From NCBI GenBank assembly GCA_030041435.1, contig JASHNW010000004.1:1-64000 (forward strand): DNA of 64,000 bases, in the 5' to 3' direction. This document shows, piece after piece, positions 25,496 through 34,040 of the stretch. The notes under the pieces are model-generated. The model saw only the letters and a program-made list of their open reading frames with translations. It did not search any database and was not told the DNA's origin. How positions within the stretch are numbered: the first letter of the stretch is position 1; every line of letters begins with the position of its first letter. Source of the stretch: Acidobacteriaceae bacterium. Lineage in GTDB: Bacteria; Acidobacteriota; Terriglobia; Terriglobales; Acidobacteriaceae. The translations under genes and the position numbers were made by a program.

Positions 25496-28138
25496 TCATT
25501 CCGCATGGAGCGCTTCGGTCGGGTCAACAGAGGCGGCGCGGCGCGCGGGCAGGAAGCTGGCCACCAGCGCGGCCAGCGCCAGCACGACGGAGACCGCGGC
25601 GAGCGTCGTCACATCCCAGGCGCGGACCTGGAAGAGCAGCTTGCCCAGCAGCGTAGCGGCGGCGAGCGATCCGGCGAGGCCGAGCACGATGCCGGCCACA
25701 GCGAGACCTCCGGCTTCGCGCAGAATCATGCGGTAGACCGTGCTGCGCTGCGCACCCAGAGCCATGCGCACGCCGATTTCGCGCGTGCGCTGGCTGACCG
25801 AATACGCGATAACGCCGTAGAGGCCGACGACCGAGAGCAGCAGCGCGAGCGCGGCGAAGCTGCCGACCAGCCAGGCGGAGGCGCGGTGCAGCGCGGCGGA
25901 GGGCGAATCGTAGAGCTTCTCCATCATGGTGCCGGGATTGAAGACGGCGAGAGTGGGGTCGGCCGTGTGCAGGGCCGACGCGGCGGCGCCGAGGATGGAA
26001 TCTTCTGACTGGCCGGTGCGCAGCAGAACGGTGAATCCGTCGCGGGGATCGTCGGGATTCTGATTGCGCGGGCGGTACATGGCGCCCTGCGGCGCAGCGT
26101 CCGGCTGGCCTTCCTGAATGTTGTCGACGATGCCGACGATCAGCATGGCCGTCTTCGGGTCGCCTTCCATGAAGATCTGCTTGCCGATCGGATCTTCACC
26201 GGGGAAAAAGACCTTCGCGAGCTGCCGGTTGACGACGACGACGCGCTGACGCGACTGGTCCTCGTCGTCGGCAAAGTAGCGCCCGCGGACGAGGCGCGCC
26301 TGAATCGTAGAGAAATAACTGGCGGCGACGTCGCGGATGATGACCTCGTTGTGATCGACAGGCGGTCGGCCCACGATAACGAAATTGCTGGAGCCGTCAC
26401 CGTCGCCCAGCGGCGCTTCGCTGGCGATGGCGACGGACCGGACGCCGGGAAGTGCGGTCAATTCCGCATGGAGGCGGCGCTCGAAGCTGATCCACTGCGG
26501 CGCGGCGCCGGATTTGATGGTGCCGGCGACATCGAGCGTGGCGAGGCCATCGGCGTTGAGGCCGGTATCGACGTGGAGCAGGCGATAGAAGCTCTTGCCG
26601 AGCAGACCCGCGCCGACCAAAAGGATCATGGCCATGGCCAGCTCGGCGATGACGAGATTGGATCCGAAGCGGCGCCACACCGTGCCCGACGCCCCGCGCG
26701 AGCCTTCCTGGAGGCCGTCGCGCAGATCGGCGTGCGAGACGCGCAGGGCCGGCAGCAGCGAGAAGATCAGCGCAGCGATGAGCGCGACGAGGCCGGTGAA
26801 AGCGAAGGCGTGCGTGTTGAGGCCCGAAGTGCGCAGATAAGGCATGGTGTCGAGAATGTCTTTGGGGATGAGACCGAGCACGAGGCGGATGACGGCGAAC
26901 GCGACGCCGAGGCCGAGCACGGCTGCGAACCCGGCGAGCGCGACGCCCTCGGTGAGGAACTGGCAGACGAGGCGCGAGCGCGATGCGCCCAGGGCTCCGC
27001 GGACGGCCATCTCGCGGCGGCGGCGCTCGGTGCGCACGAGCAGGAGGCTGGAGACGTTGACGGCGGCGATCAGCAGCAGCAGCGCGGCTCCGCAGAGCAG
27101 CATGAGCAGGATCGGGCGAATGTTGCCGAACACGGCGTCGACCAGCGGGTCCATGGTGGCCCCGCGGCCGTGGTCGTCATTGGGATACTGCTGCGCGAGC
27201 TGGACGCCGATGCGCTCCATGTCGGCCACAGCCGCTGCGAAGCCCACCCCGCTGCGCAGGCGCGCCAGGCCGATGAGGTTGTGGCAGCCGCGCACCTTTT
27301 CGCAGCCGCCGTCGGGGCGCTCGGTTCCCCAAAACTCAGAGGGCTCGGCGGGCGCGAAGTGGAAGCTCGGCGGCAGCACGCCGATGATGGAGGTCACTTT
27401 GCCGTCGAGCGTGACGGTCTTGCCGAGGACATCGTTGCGCCCGCCAAAGCGACGCTGCCAGGCGGCGTAGCTGATGAGCACGACATACGGAGCGGCGGCC
27501 TGGTCGTCGTTGGCGCGGAAATCGCGCCCCAGCACAGGGGTCACACCGAGCGTGCGGAAGAATCCCGCGGTGACGCTCGTACCGTGTACGGGCTGCGGAC
27601 CGTCGGGCGTGGTCAGCATGAAGCCGTAGTGTCCGAAGGCTTCGAGCGATGTGAAGACCGTGTTGCGCTGCTGATAGTCGAGGAAATCGAAATACGAGAG
27701 ATGGAAGTGAGGTCCGAGCGAATTGCTCTCATAGACGATGGCCAGGCGCGAGGGCTGCGCGTAAGGCAGTGGCCGGATGAGAGCCGCGTCGACAAAGCTG
27801 AAGATGGCGACAGCCGCGCCCATGCCGAGAGTGAGCACCAGGATCGCGGTCGCTGCGAACCCTGGGTTCTTGCGCAACTGGCGGACGGCGAAGCGCAGAT
27901 CCTGCAGGAGAGATTCGGCCGTGGCTTCCCAGCCGGCGGACCATACCTTGAGGCGAACGGTCTCGGCGCTGCCGATTTCTGCACGGGCAGCGCAGAGGGC
28001 CTGCTCGCGCGAGAGACCGCGGCGCAGCTTGTCGTCGATAGACGCCTGGAAGAAGCTGTCCAGTTCGGAAGCGATCTCGTCGTTGCGGCGATTGCGGCGG
28101 AAGAGGGCGCGGAGGCCGGCGATGAGGTTGGAGAGCAT
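25496..28138 (-). CDS. ADOP-family ABC transporter permease, copy 3
   Basis: 880 residues. N-terminal extension (NDEIASELDSFFQASIDDKLRR, ARAEIGSAETVRLKVW), then QDLRFAVRQLRKNPGFAATA with TM1, PCD-1, FtsX core 1 (RRRREMAVRGALGASRSR), PCD-2 and FtsX core 2 (RTREIGVRMALGAQRS), ending DPTEALHAE. The ATG at 28138 lies 15 bp behind the PadR stop, so they form an operon. The + strand is G-richer than C across this gene, whereas flanking DNA on this side of the presumed origin is C-rich, hinting at relocation or recent acquisition. Confidence 0.93.
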   Translation of the reverse strand: MLSNLIAGLRALFRRNRRNDEIASELDSFFQASIDDKLRRGLSREQALCAARAEIGSAETVRLKVWSAGWEATAESLLQDLRFAVRQLRKNPGFAATAILVLTLGMGAAVAIFSFVDAALIRPLPYAQPSRLAIVYESNSLGPHFHLSYFDFLDYQQRNTVFTSLEAFGHYGFMLTTPDGPQPVHGTSVTAGFFRTLGVTPVLGRDFRANDDQAAAPYVVLISYAAWQRRFGGRNDVLGKTVTLDGKVTSIIGVLPPSFHFAPAEPSEFWGTERPDGGCEKVRGCHNLIGLARLRSGVGFAAAVADMERIGVQLAQQYPNDDHGRGATMDPLVDAVFGNIRPILLMLLCGAALLLLIAAVNVSSLLLVRTERRRREMAVRGALGASRSRLVCQFLTEGVALAGFAAVLGLGVAFAVIRLVLGLIPKDILDTMPYLRTSGLNTHAFAFTGLVALIAALIFSLLPALRVSHADLRDGLQEGSRGASGTVWRRFGSNLVIAELAMAMILLVGAGLLGKSFYRLLHVDTGLNADGLATLDVAGTIKSGAAPQWISFERRLHAELTALPGVRSVAIASEAPLGDGDGSSNFVIVGRPPVDHNEVIIRDVAASYFSTIQARLVRGRYFADDEDQSRQRVVVVNRQLAKVFFPGEDPIGKQIFMEGDPKTAMLIVGIVDNIQEGQPDAAPQGAMYRPRNQNPDDPRDGFTVLLRTGQSEDSILGAAASALHTADPTLAVFNPGTMMEKLYDSPSAALHRASAWLVGSFAALALLLSVVGLYGVIAYSVSQRTREIGVRMALGAQRSTVYRMILREAGGLAVAGIVLGLAGSLAAATLLGKLLFQVRAWDVTTLAAVSVVLALAALVASFLPARRAASVDPTEALHAE

Positions 28139-28153
28139 GGCTGAGTCCTTCGG

Positions 28154-28474
28154 TCAGGCTTCGAGAATGCGGGCGATGGCGGAAATCTGACGATCCCATT
28201 GCGCGCGTTCTTCTTCGAAGGCCTTTCGACCGCGGCTGGTGAGCTGGTAGTAGCAAGCTCGGCGGTTGTTCTCGGTGGCGCGCCACTCGGCTTTGATCCG
28301 GCCGGCGCGCTCCAGCCGGCTGAGGGCGGGCAGCAGTGAGCCGGGGTTGATGCGGAACACCCCATGGCTGACCTGCTCGAGGCGCAGCGCAATGCCATAG
28401 CCGTGCATGGGCTGGAGGGCGAGGGTTTTCAGGACGAGCATTTCGAGGGTTCCCTGAACGAGGTCGTCGGGCAT
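28154..28474 (-). CDS. PadR-family transcriptional regulator of ADOP-3
   Basis: 106 residues, ATG at 28474 with GAGGAG 8-9 nt upstream. Winged helix LVQGTLEMLVLKTLALQPMHG, INPGSLLPALSRLERAG, then ATENNRRACYYQLTSRGRKAF and a C-terminal helix. It is directly upstream of ADOP-3. The 290-bp gap upstream (28475-28765) shows no gene or recognised operator. Confidence 0.92.
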   Translation of the reverse strand: MPDDLVQGTLEMLVLKTLALQPMHGYGIALRLEQVSHGVFRINPGSLLPALSRLERAGRIKAEWRATENNRRACYYQLTSRGRKAFEEERAQWDRQISAIARILEA

Positions 28475-28765
28475 GGGGCGAACTCCTCTCGATAATCAAA
28501 AGGTGTAATGGAAACTCCTTTCGACTGTCAAGAGGAGACTGGATGAGGCCGCGGCGTCTCAAAGCTGCTCCGCTTGCAGCAACTATTTCGCATGTCGGTT
28601 CGTATGCGTTGTCCTGGCGTAAGTCGGCTGTTGCCTTCAGGCCGAAGCACACATGGAGCGTGTTCCGAGTCCTGCGCCCGTCGTTGGCCGATGCGGAACC
28701 TTCGCCCAGGAATCCGACTCTCGACGAGCGGATGGTCGATGATGCACGCATGCACTGCCGACGTA

Positions 28766-29137
28766 TCAGGAATCAGGCGTTGTCCGACCGGGCGATCCGT
28801 GAACGCTGGGGCGCGCCTGGCCGAACTCCGGTCGTGCCGGATGATCGACAACAATCAGGTGCCCGTCCGTAAGCGCTTTGACGGAATGACGGGCATTCGG
28901 CGGCACAATCGCCACCACACCGGGCCGCGCAATCTCCGATCTTCCATCGATCGTCACTTCCAGCTCGCCCTCCAGGACTTCATAAACCTCTTCCTCGGGA
29001 TGGAAGTGCTCATGAATCGATGCACCGGCCGTGAATTCGTAGTGCGCAAACGTCATGCTGGCGGTATGAAAATAGCGCCCCTTCCACCCCGGCAGGCGTT
29101 CAATAACTGTGAAGCCGTTCACATCCACAAAGGGCAT
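28766..29137 (-). CDS. Cupin-domain protein
   Basis: 123 residues from ATG 29137 (GAGGGA 6 nt upstream; GTG at 29158 rejected). Cupin motif 1 is ASIHEHFHPEEEVYEVLEGELEV, here split as IHEHFHPEEE with Glu, and motif 2 is IVPPNARHSVKAL. The metal ligands are His-x-His(3-4)-Glu and the motif-2 His. It is a single-domain conserved-barrel protein; sugar isomerase, dioxygenase or sensor roles are all possible. It is the first of three cupin genes on the same strand in 1.7 kb. Confidence 0.85.
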   Translation of the reverse strand: MPFVDVNGFTVIERLPGWKGRYFHTASMTFAHYEFTAGASIHEHFHPEEEVYEVLEGELEVTIDGRSEIARPGVVAIVPPNARHSVKALTDGHLIVVDHPARPEFGQARPSVHGSPGRTTPDS

Positions 29138-29219
29138 TGCCAGTCCCTCTTGCACCACGCTCCTGTCAACCGTGCAACATTCTATCTTTCCTGCCGGCCA
29201 GGTGCTTCATCACCTGGCC

Positions 29220-29273
29220 TAAGCAGATTTGCGGGACTCGACGCTGAGCAATTCATAGTTCCGGCCAGCGGTA
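29220..29273 (+). repeat. ~55-bp diverged repeat, copy B
   Basis: Aligns with 25365-25420. It is the only feature seen in the 267-bp gap between the first two cupin genes. Confidence 0.6.
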
Positions 29274-29404
29274 AATTCAGCCAGAAGCGGCCACGATAGA
29301 ATCCTGGCCGCCCCGCCCTCATGGGTGGGTGAGCGCTTTGGCGATTTGGCGCAATCCAGGGGCACAGCCATCGTGGCTTTCGTTTGCATGGGTGCGCCGC
29401 AGCC

Positions 29405-29887
29405 TTACGCGTGAGGCGGAGCCGGAGCCGGGGTCAACCCATGGCGGCGCATGATCTCCGCCATCTTCGCGCGATCAGGCGGACCATTGACCGCCGCATT
29501 GATTACTTCGGCGCACTCTCTGAAGAACTGCGGGCCGATCGCCGCGGGTGTAACGACGGTTAGCGCCTTCACGTCCTCGCTACCGTTGTTGTCGAACCGG
29601 TGAACGGAGCCACGCGGAATGCAGAGCGCCTGCCCCGGCCCCACGTCGATCGGCTTGCCGTCCACGGTCCACGTCAACACGCCGTCGATGCCGTAGACCG
29701 TCTCCTCGAAGTGATCGTGGCTGTGTGCCGGCGCCATCAGGCGCTGCCCGGCGGGGACGACCACCTCAAAGACGGCGACCGCGCCCACCGAGTTCTCGCC
29801 GGTGACGAGAAAATGCGCCGTGAGATGTCCGATTCGGATGACCTCCTCGGAAGGATTGGTGCAGAGATCGGCCGTCTGTTGCGCCAT
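29405..29887 (-). CDS. Cupin-domain protein
   Basis: 160 residues from ATG 29887 (AGGGGG about 7 nt upstream; a second ATG at 29893 is too close to that site). Cupin motif 1 is APAHSHDHFEETVYGIDG with two His and Glu, and motif 2 is IPRGSVHRFDN. A C-terminal helical extension follows (FFRECAEVINAAVNGPPDRA, MAEIMRRHGL), as in quercetinase-like proteins. It starts 28 bp after the next cupin gene ends, so the two are one operon. Confidence 0.85.
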   Translation of the reverse strand: MAQQTADLCTNPSEEVIRIGHLTAHFLVTGENSVGAVAVFEVVVPAGQRLMAPAHSHDHFEETVYGIDGVLTWTVDGKPIDVGPGQALCIPRGSVHRFDNNGSEDVKALTVVTPAAIGPQFFRECAEVINAAVNGPPDRAKMAEIMRRHGLTPAPAPPHA

Positions 29888-29915
29888 ATGCATTCCCCCT
29901 CAGAGCAGATTCCGT

Positions 29916-30467
29916 TCACTGTCTTTCCGGCAAGACAAATTCTAGGCCATAGTGCGGGGCAACCTCGAGCATTCTTTGCACGTCTCCGTAGGCCACTTCA
30001 GTCACGGTAGGCAATGTCATGGCCGGCGCCGGGACGCTGAACTCCCTGAACCATCCTTCAAATCCGGCGGGGGTAAGGAGAACGAGCATTCGCGCCTGCT
30101 CCGATTCGATCGTGAACGAGTGCTGCACGTTGCGTGGCAGGAAGACCATGGTTCCAGGCACAGCCCTCATGGTGCGATCGCCAACCGAAACGGCCAACTC
30201 ACCCTCCAGCACATAGAAGATCTCATCTTCCCAGTGATGGATGTGTGGAGGAGGAACATTGCCCTTCCTGCCCGCTAACTCGATCAACGCGAACTGCCCG
30301 TGGGTGTCTTCGGCTGTAGCCAGAAAGGTCATCAGCGAGCCGTTGTACCAGACTGAATGATCCAGAGACTGCCGTCCTCGTTCAAATGCGACGGATCCTG
30401 TGGGTCTAACGTTTGCCGCGGCCTGCATTGCTGCGGAAGGACTGACATCGAGGTCGATGGTCTGCAT
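29916..30467 (-). CDS. Quercetin-dioxygenase-like cupin protein
   Basis: 183 residues, ATG at 30467 (AAGGAG upstream). The cupin core is PPPHIHHWEDEIFYVLEGELAV, here read as PHIHHWEDE, and motif 2 is FLPRNVQHSFTIES. The C-terminal segment (FREFSVPAPAMTLP) is as in quercetin 2,3-dioxygenase-like cupins. It is divergent from a MarR gene across 74 bp that contain two inverted repeats, and is therefore the likely repression target. Confidence 0.87.
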   Translation of the reverse strand: MQTIDLDVSPSAAMQAAANVRPTGSVAFERGRQSLDHSVWYNGSLMTFLATAEDTHGQFALIELAGRKGNVPPPHIHHWEDEIFYVLEGELAVSVGDRTMRAVPGTMVFLPRNVQHSFTIESEQARMLVLLTPAGFEGWFREFSVPAPAMTLPTVTEVAYGDVQRMLEVAPHYGLEFVLPERQ

Positions 30468-30489
30468 TGTCGTTTTCTTCTCCTTTGTG

Positions 30490-30504
30490 GTAAACTCTGT
30501 TTAC
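30490..30504. promoter_or_regulatory. Inverted repeat GTAAAC-N3-GTTTAC, MarR operator candidate 1
   Basis: Perfect GTAAAC TCT GTTTAC; arms extend to 7 bp (GGTAAAC/GTTTACC). It is located in the 74-bp divergent promoter region of the cupin and marR genes. Confidence 0.7.
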
Positions 30505-30515
30505 CGTTAAATAAG

Positions 30516-30530
30516 GTAAACATAGTTTAC
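30516..30530. promoter_or_regulatory. Inverted repeat GTAAAC-N3-GTTTAC, MarR operator candidate 2
   Basis: Perfect GTAAAC ATA GTTTAC, 26 bp from the first, i.e. about two and a half helical turns. It ends 11 bp before the marR ATG, so occupancy should block marR expression. Confidence 0.7.
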
Positions 30531-30541
30531 TCGGAGTGTCA

Positions 30542-31003
30542 ATGACTCTCTTGCAGGAAAATTCGCCGATCAAAACCAGCGACATGCTCATCGGCGCGCT
30601 GCTGCGGGTTCCGGCCGAGGCCATTCACCGGCGTATCATCCACGAACTCAACGCAGCAGGGTTTCAGGAGCTCAGCCTGCCGCACATGGCGCTCTTCCGA
30701 TTTCCGGGACCCGACGGAGTGCGCCCCAGCGTCCTTGCCGAGCGCGCAGGCATGAGCAAGCAGGCCATGAATCGCCTGCTCGGGAGTCTCGAAGATCTAG
30801 GGTATTTGGTCCGGTCCGACGCGCCGGATGAGGGCCGCGCGCGCATTGTCCGCTTTACAAAGCGCGGACACGCCGCGTGGGCCAAGGCGCTGGAAGTCCT
30901 CCGCGAGATCGAGCGCGAATGGCGGGCCGAGCTCGGCCCGAAGGACTTCTCCCAGCTCAAGGAATTGCTTTTTCGCGTCTGGGAGAGTCCGTTGATCCGC
31001 TAG
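30542..31003 (+). CDS. MarR-family transcriptional regulator
   Basis: 153 residues from ATG 30542. Winged helix: LSLPHMALFRFPGPDGVRPSVLA, split at the recognition helix MSKQAMNRLLGSLEDLGYL. The wing is RSDAPDEGRARIVRFTKRG, with a C-terminal dimer helix. It is divergent from the cupin operon and probably autorepresses itself and the cupins through the twin GTAAAC palindromes. The ligand is unknown, plausibly an aromatic compound given quercetinase-like cupins. Confidence 0.9.
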   Translation: MTLLQENSPIKTSDMLIGALLRVPAEAIHRRIIHELNAAGFQELSLPHMALFRFPGPDGVRPSVLAERAGMSKQAMNRLLGSLEDLGYLVRSDAPDEGRARIVRFTKRGHAAWAKALEVLREIEREWRAELGPKDFSQLKELLFRVWESPLIR

Positions 31004-31041
31004 CCGTTCGCTTCCCATCGAAGCGATCAGTCGCCGGCTAT

Positions 31042-31152
31042 AGCAGTTTCGGAATTGGTGTAGACCGAAGGCACACGCTCAAGTGGCTTTTTAATCAAGA
31101 AAATGCCACCCTGTACCAGCCTCAAAAAGTCTACGTGTATTCCGAAACTGCT
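31042..31152 (+). mobile_element. MITE-like element, copy 2
   Basis: 111 bp, same orientation as copy 1 (25254-25363) and with identical 14-bp terminal inverted repeats. It differs by a handful of substitutions and one extra T. TA flanks the left side; the right flank is TC. It lies 38 bp after the marR stop. Confidence 0.8.
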
Positions 31153-31501
31153 CTCGTGCATGACAGGTATATGGGCTGTTAAAGGTCAATTGGCAATATA
31201 AGGCCGAGGCGCTCATTGACATCGCTCTTGCCGGATATCGGCAATTGGCAAGTACCACGCCAAACCGAGCGATTCCGAGTCAAGGCGGCCTTGCGTTGCG
31301 CTCAAGGCCCGCCTTATCCCGGAGCGGCTCATTCTGCCGGAATCAGTGGCTTCGTAATGGCTGGAATCTGTAGCCGGAACGACCAGAATCAGCAGGAAGC
31401 CCAGGGGATTGCCGCCTGCGACCGCAGCAAGGATTTACCGCTGGAACATTCCGGCATTCGCCGAAGCGTATACTACGAGTGGAATCTGTAGCTTAGACGC
31501 C
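31153..31501. other. Non-coding gap with short direct repeats
   Basis: 350 bp after MITE copy 2 and before parB. GGAATCTGTAGC occurs at 31363-31374 and 31481-31492, and related CCGGAAT/ATTCCGG words lie between. It could be debris of another small element. No ORF with coding character was seen. Confidence 0.45.
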
Positions 31502-32410
31502 CTACCCCTTCGCCCCCAGCATCTCCAGCAGCCGGTCGAACTCCTCGATCTTTCCGTATTCGATGATCACCTTCCCGCGCCCCTGGCGGTCCTCCACGTG
31601 GACCTTGAGACCCAGGGCGCGCTGCAGCGTCTCCTGCACCTCGCGCACATTGGGATCGACAACTTTCTCCTTTTGTTCCCCTTTGTGCCCCTTTGCTTCG
31701 GGATTGAGCAGCCCCTGGACATAGCCCTCCGTCTGGCGCACGCTCATGGAAAGGGATGTCACCTTCCGCGCTGCCTTCAGGATCGTCTCCGGATCTTCAA
31801 GCCCCAGCAGCGCCCGCGCGTGGCCGAAGGCCAGCTCGCCGCTCTCTACATGCGCCTGCACCTCGGCCGGCAGCCGCAGCAGCCGCAGGAAGTTCGCCAC
31901 CGACGCGCGGTCTTTGCCCGTCTTCTTAGCCATCTGCTCCTGGGTCAGCTGAAACTCCCGCCCCAGCCGCTCGAAGGCTCGCGCCTGCTCGATGGGGTTC
32001 AGGTCGCTGCGCTGCAGGTTCTCGACGATGGTCATCTCCATCGCCTGCTCGTCGGAGGCGTGCCGGACGAAGGCTGGGATCGTCTCCTTGCCCGCGCGCT
32101 GCGAAGCCAGCCAGCGCCGCTCGCCGGCAATCAGCTGGAAGCGCCCTCCCGCCACCGGCCGCACCACCACCGGCTGCACCACCCCCGTCGATTGGATCGA
32201 CTCGGTCAGCTCGGTGAGCAGTGCCTCGTCGAGGTGCGAGCGCGTTTGGTAGGGGCTGCGGTCGATCTCGCCCACCGGGATCTGCCGCGGCGTGCCCGCC
32301 TCCGCGTGTTCCTGAGCCGCGGTCTCGGCCGCCGCCTGCACCCGAGGCAGCAGGGACTCCAGTCCCTTGCCCAGTGCCTTCCTCTTTGGAGCTTCCGTCG
32401 CTGTTTGCAT
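31502..32410 (-). CDS. parB: Chromosome partitioning protein ParB
   Basis: 302 residues, ATG at 32410 with AAGGAAG. An N-terminal ParA-interacting segment RKALGKGLESLLPR is followed by the CTPase/N-engagement domain (PVGEIDRSPYQTR, GVVQPVVVRP, LIAGERRWLASQRAG with the GERRxRA box). The central HTH is KKTGKDRASVANFLRLLRLP and the C-terminal dimerisation domain ends EFDRLLEMLGAKG. It binds parS and spreads as a CTP-dependent clamp. Three parS sites lie 1.4-1.5 kb upstream. It is downstream of parA on the same strand, separated by an unusual inverted heptamer pair. Confidence 0.97.
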   Translation of the reverse strand: MQTATEAPKRKALGKGLESLLPRVQAAAETAAQEHAEAGTPRQIPVGEIDRSPYQTRSHLDEALLTELTESIQSTGVVQPVVVRPVAGGRFQLIAGERRWLASQRAGKETIPAFVRHASDEQAMEMTIVENLQRSDLNPIEQARAFERLGREFQLTQEQMAKKTGKDRASVANFLRLLRLPAEVQAHVESGELAFGHARALLGLEDPETILKAARKVTSLSMSVRQTEGYVQGLLNPEAKGHKGEQKEKVVDPNVREVQETLQRALGLKVHVEDRQGRGKVIIEYGKIEEFDRLLEMLGAKG

Positions 32411-32489
32411 GAACTTCCTTCTTCTGCTGGAAATGCTCAGCCGCGCCAGCGGCCCTCTCTCCCTGTGCCCCGTTTCGACCGAGCGGAAA

Positions 32490-32598
32490 GGGTTTAGGGT
32501 ATAGGGATTAGGGTATAGAAAACCAGATGAGGCCCATAACTCTGCACGACGCCGCTAAACCCTAACCCCTAAACCCTGATCCCCAACCCCTAAGCCCT
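32490..32598. repeat. Inverted telomere-like heptamers (TTTAGGG/CCCTAAA) between parA and parB
   Basis: GGGTTTAGGGTATAGGGATT and following units at 32490-32518 are complementary to CTAAACCCTAACCCCTAAAC and following units at 32555-32598, with a 36-nt loop. A parA-parB transcript would carry a long hairpin here. 7-bp period. Confidence 0.75.
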
Positions 32599-32604
32599 GC
32601 CTTT

Positions 32605-33462
32605 CTATCCGTACGGCCAAAATCTCACCTTCACTTCCGGCTTCGGCTTCTCGGCCGACGGAGGGGACTCCCTGCGTGCTTTCGCTCCCGGTGTCTCGAT
32701 CCCGTTGCGTGCCAGCAGCTCCAGAGCCAGATCCCGATAGGCCTCCGCGCCGCGGGACTTCGGATCGTAGAGCAGCACCGGCTTTCCGTAGCTCGGCGCC
32801 TCCGCCAGACGGACGTTGCGCGGAATGACCGTCTTCAGCAGCTTCTCCTTAAAAAATTGGCGCAAATTCTCGGTCACCTGCTGCGCCAGGTTGGTCCGGT
32901 CGTCGTACATGGTCAGCAGCACGCCTTCGATCTCCAGGTCCTTATTGAAGGCCTCGCGGACGCGCTCCAGCGTGTGCACCAGCTCGCTGATCCCTTCCAG
33001 CGCGAAATATTCAGCCTGCATGGGAACGAGGAGGCGGTCCGCGGCGACCAGGGAGTTCAGGGTGAGCAGATCCAGGGCCGGCGGACAATCCAGAAGCACG
33101 AAATCGTACATTCCGCGGACTTTATCCAGGGCCTCGCGGAGCCGGTAGGCGCGCCGCTCCATCTGGATCAGCTCGACATTGGCCCCAGTGAGGTTTTTGT
33201 GCGAAGGGACCAGCTTGAGGGTGCGAATCTCGGTGGGCAGCGCCACTTCCTCGATGGTTGCCTCGCCCATCAGCACGTCGTAGGAGGAGCGCCGGCTCTC
33301 CTCGCGCCCCACGCCGAAGCCGCCGGAGGAGTTTGCCTGGGGGTCGCAGTCCATGAGGAGGATGTGCAGACCCTCCAAAGCCATGGCTGCCGACAGGTTG
33401 ATGGCGGTGGTAGTCTTGCCGACTCCACCCTTCTGATTGACTACCGCCAGCACTTTCCCCAT
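32605..33462 (-). CDS. parA: Chromosome partitioning ATPase ParA (Soj)
   Basis: 285 residues from ATG 33462 (a GTG at 33468 would add two residues; neither has a Shine-Dalgarno sequence). Deviant Walker [14 protein letters not shown] near residue 10, Walker A' [14 protein letters not shown], Walker [15 protein letters not shown]. The C-terminal tail ([20 protein letters not shown]) is short and basic. It works with ParB-parS to segregate the origin region. The gene order parA-parB is standard, with rsmG 3 kb away. Confidence 0.97.
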   Translation of the reverse strand: MGKVLAVVNQKGGVGKTTTAINLSAAMALEGLHILLMDCDPQANSSGGFGVGREESRRSSYDVLMGEATIEEVALPTEIRTLKLVPSHKNLTGANVELIQMERRAYRLREALDKVRGMYDFVLLDCPPALDLLTLNSLVAADRLLVPMQAEYFALEGISELVHTLERVREAFNKDLEIEGVLLTMYDDRTNLAQQVTENLRQFFKEKLLKTVIPRNVRLAEAPSYGKPVLLYDPKSRGAEAYRDLALELLARNGIETPGAKARRESPPSAEKPKPEVKVRFWPYG

Positions 33463-33660
33463 GACCACCCAAGGTTAACGGCAGTGGGGCGGATGCGCAA
33501 TGGAATGCGCCTGTGCAGAAATGGGACGCATTTGTGGAAGGCGATGAATGGGTAGCGGGAAGGTGTCGTTTAACTCTCGACTTCTCTGCCACATGGGAGA
33601 TTGTGAAAATTTCTGCAACGGCGTGCCGCAAAGCGGGACCCCCGTGGAAAACTCCCCGGC

Positions 33661-33735
33661 TAGCGGGTAGCTGGGAGCTGGGAGCTGGGAGCTGGGAGCC
33701 GGGAGCTGGGAGCTGGGAGCTGGGAGCTGGTGGGA
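33661..33735 (+). repeat. GGGAGCT heptamer array, forward arm
   Basis: About nine near-perfect GGGAGCT units in tandem. Together with the inverse array at 34041-34099 it brackets the three parS sites. Confidence 0.85.
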
Positions 33736-33775
33736 GTCTAATTGGCGGAATTTTGCTTCCTGCAAACTTCTCGAA

Positions 33776-33791
33776 TGTTCCACGTGGAACA
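33776..33791. promoter_or_regulatory. parS: parS site 1
   Basis: TGTTCCACGTGGAACA, a perfect 16-bp palindrome differing from the canonical TGTTTCACGTGAAACA family by C at position 5 and its mirror. It is the binding site for ParB. First of three identical copies within 155 bp. Confidence 0.95.
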
Positions 33792-33866
33792 ATCGCAGTT
33801 CCATGGACGTTGGGGTAAAGATGCTACACGCTACACGCGGGCTCTGCGCGCTGCATCCCTCCGCAA

Positions 33867-33882
33867 TGTTCCACGTGGAACA
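33867..33882. promoter_or_regulatory. parS: parS site 2
   Basis: TGTTCCACGTGGAACA, 91 bp from site 1. Confidence 0.95.
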
Positions 33883-33914
33883 CTGCAAACGATCGCCGGA
33901 CGGGTTGCCGAGGA

Positions 33915-33930
33915 TGTTCCACGTGGAACA
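33915..33930. promoter_or_regulatory. parS: parS site 3
   Basis: TGTTCCACGTGGAACA, 48 bp from site 2. It is followed immediately by an AT-rich stretch. Confidence 0.95.
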
Positions 33931-33998
33931 TTTTACAAAATCGCAAAAACAGAGGGGGGCCTCGCTATTATCTTATTTATTTTGTTTCACTTGCCGTA
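33931..33998. other. AT-rich tract beside parS
   Basis: It contains TTTTACAAAATCGCAAAAAC and a following TATTATCTTATTTATTTTG block, in striking contrast to the GC-rich surroundings and next to parS and the skew switch. It could be a DNA-unwinding element, but no DnaA-box cluster was found. Confidence 0.35.
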
Positions 33999-34040
33999 GA
34001 AATAGCCCCAGTTACGCCCTCTTAGCCCAGCAATGTGCGC

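Noticed and set aside
26351-28144. 597-codon plus-strand ORF antisense to ADOP-3
   Set aside because: Shadow frame; ADOP-3 has the full permease architecture.
33661-33735. Possible CRISPR array
   Set aside because: Units are 7 bp with no spacers and no cas genes; these are tandem heptamers.
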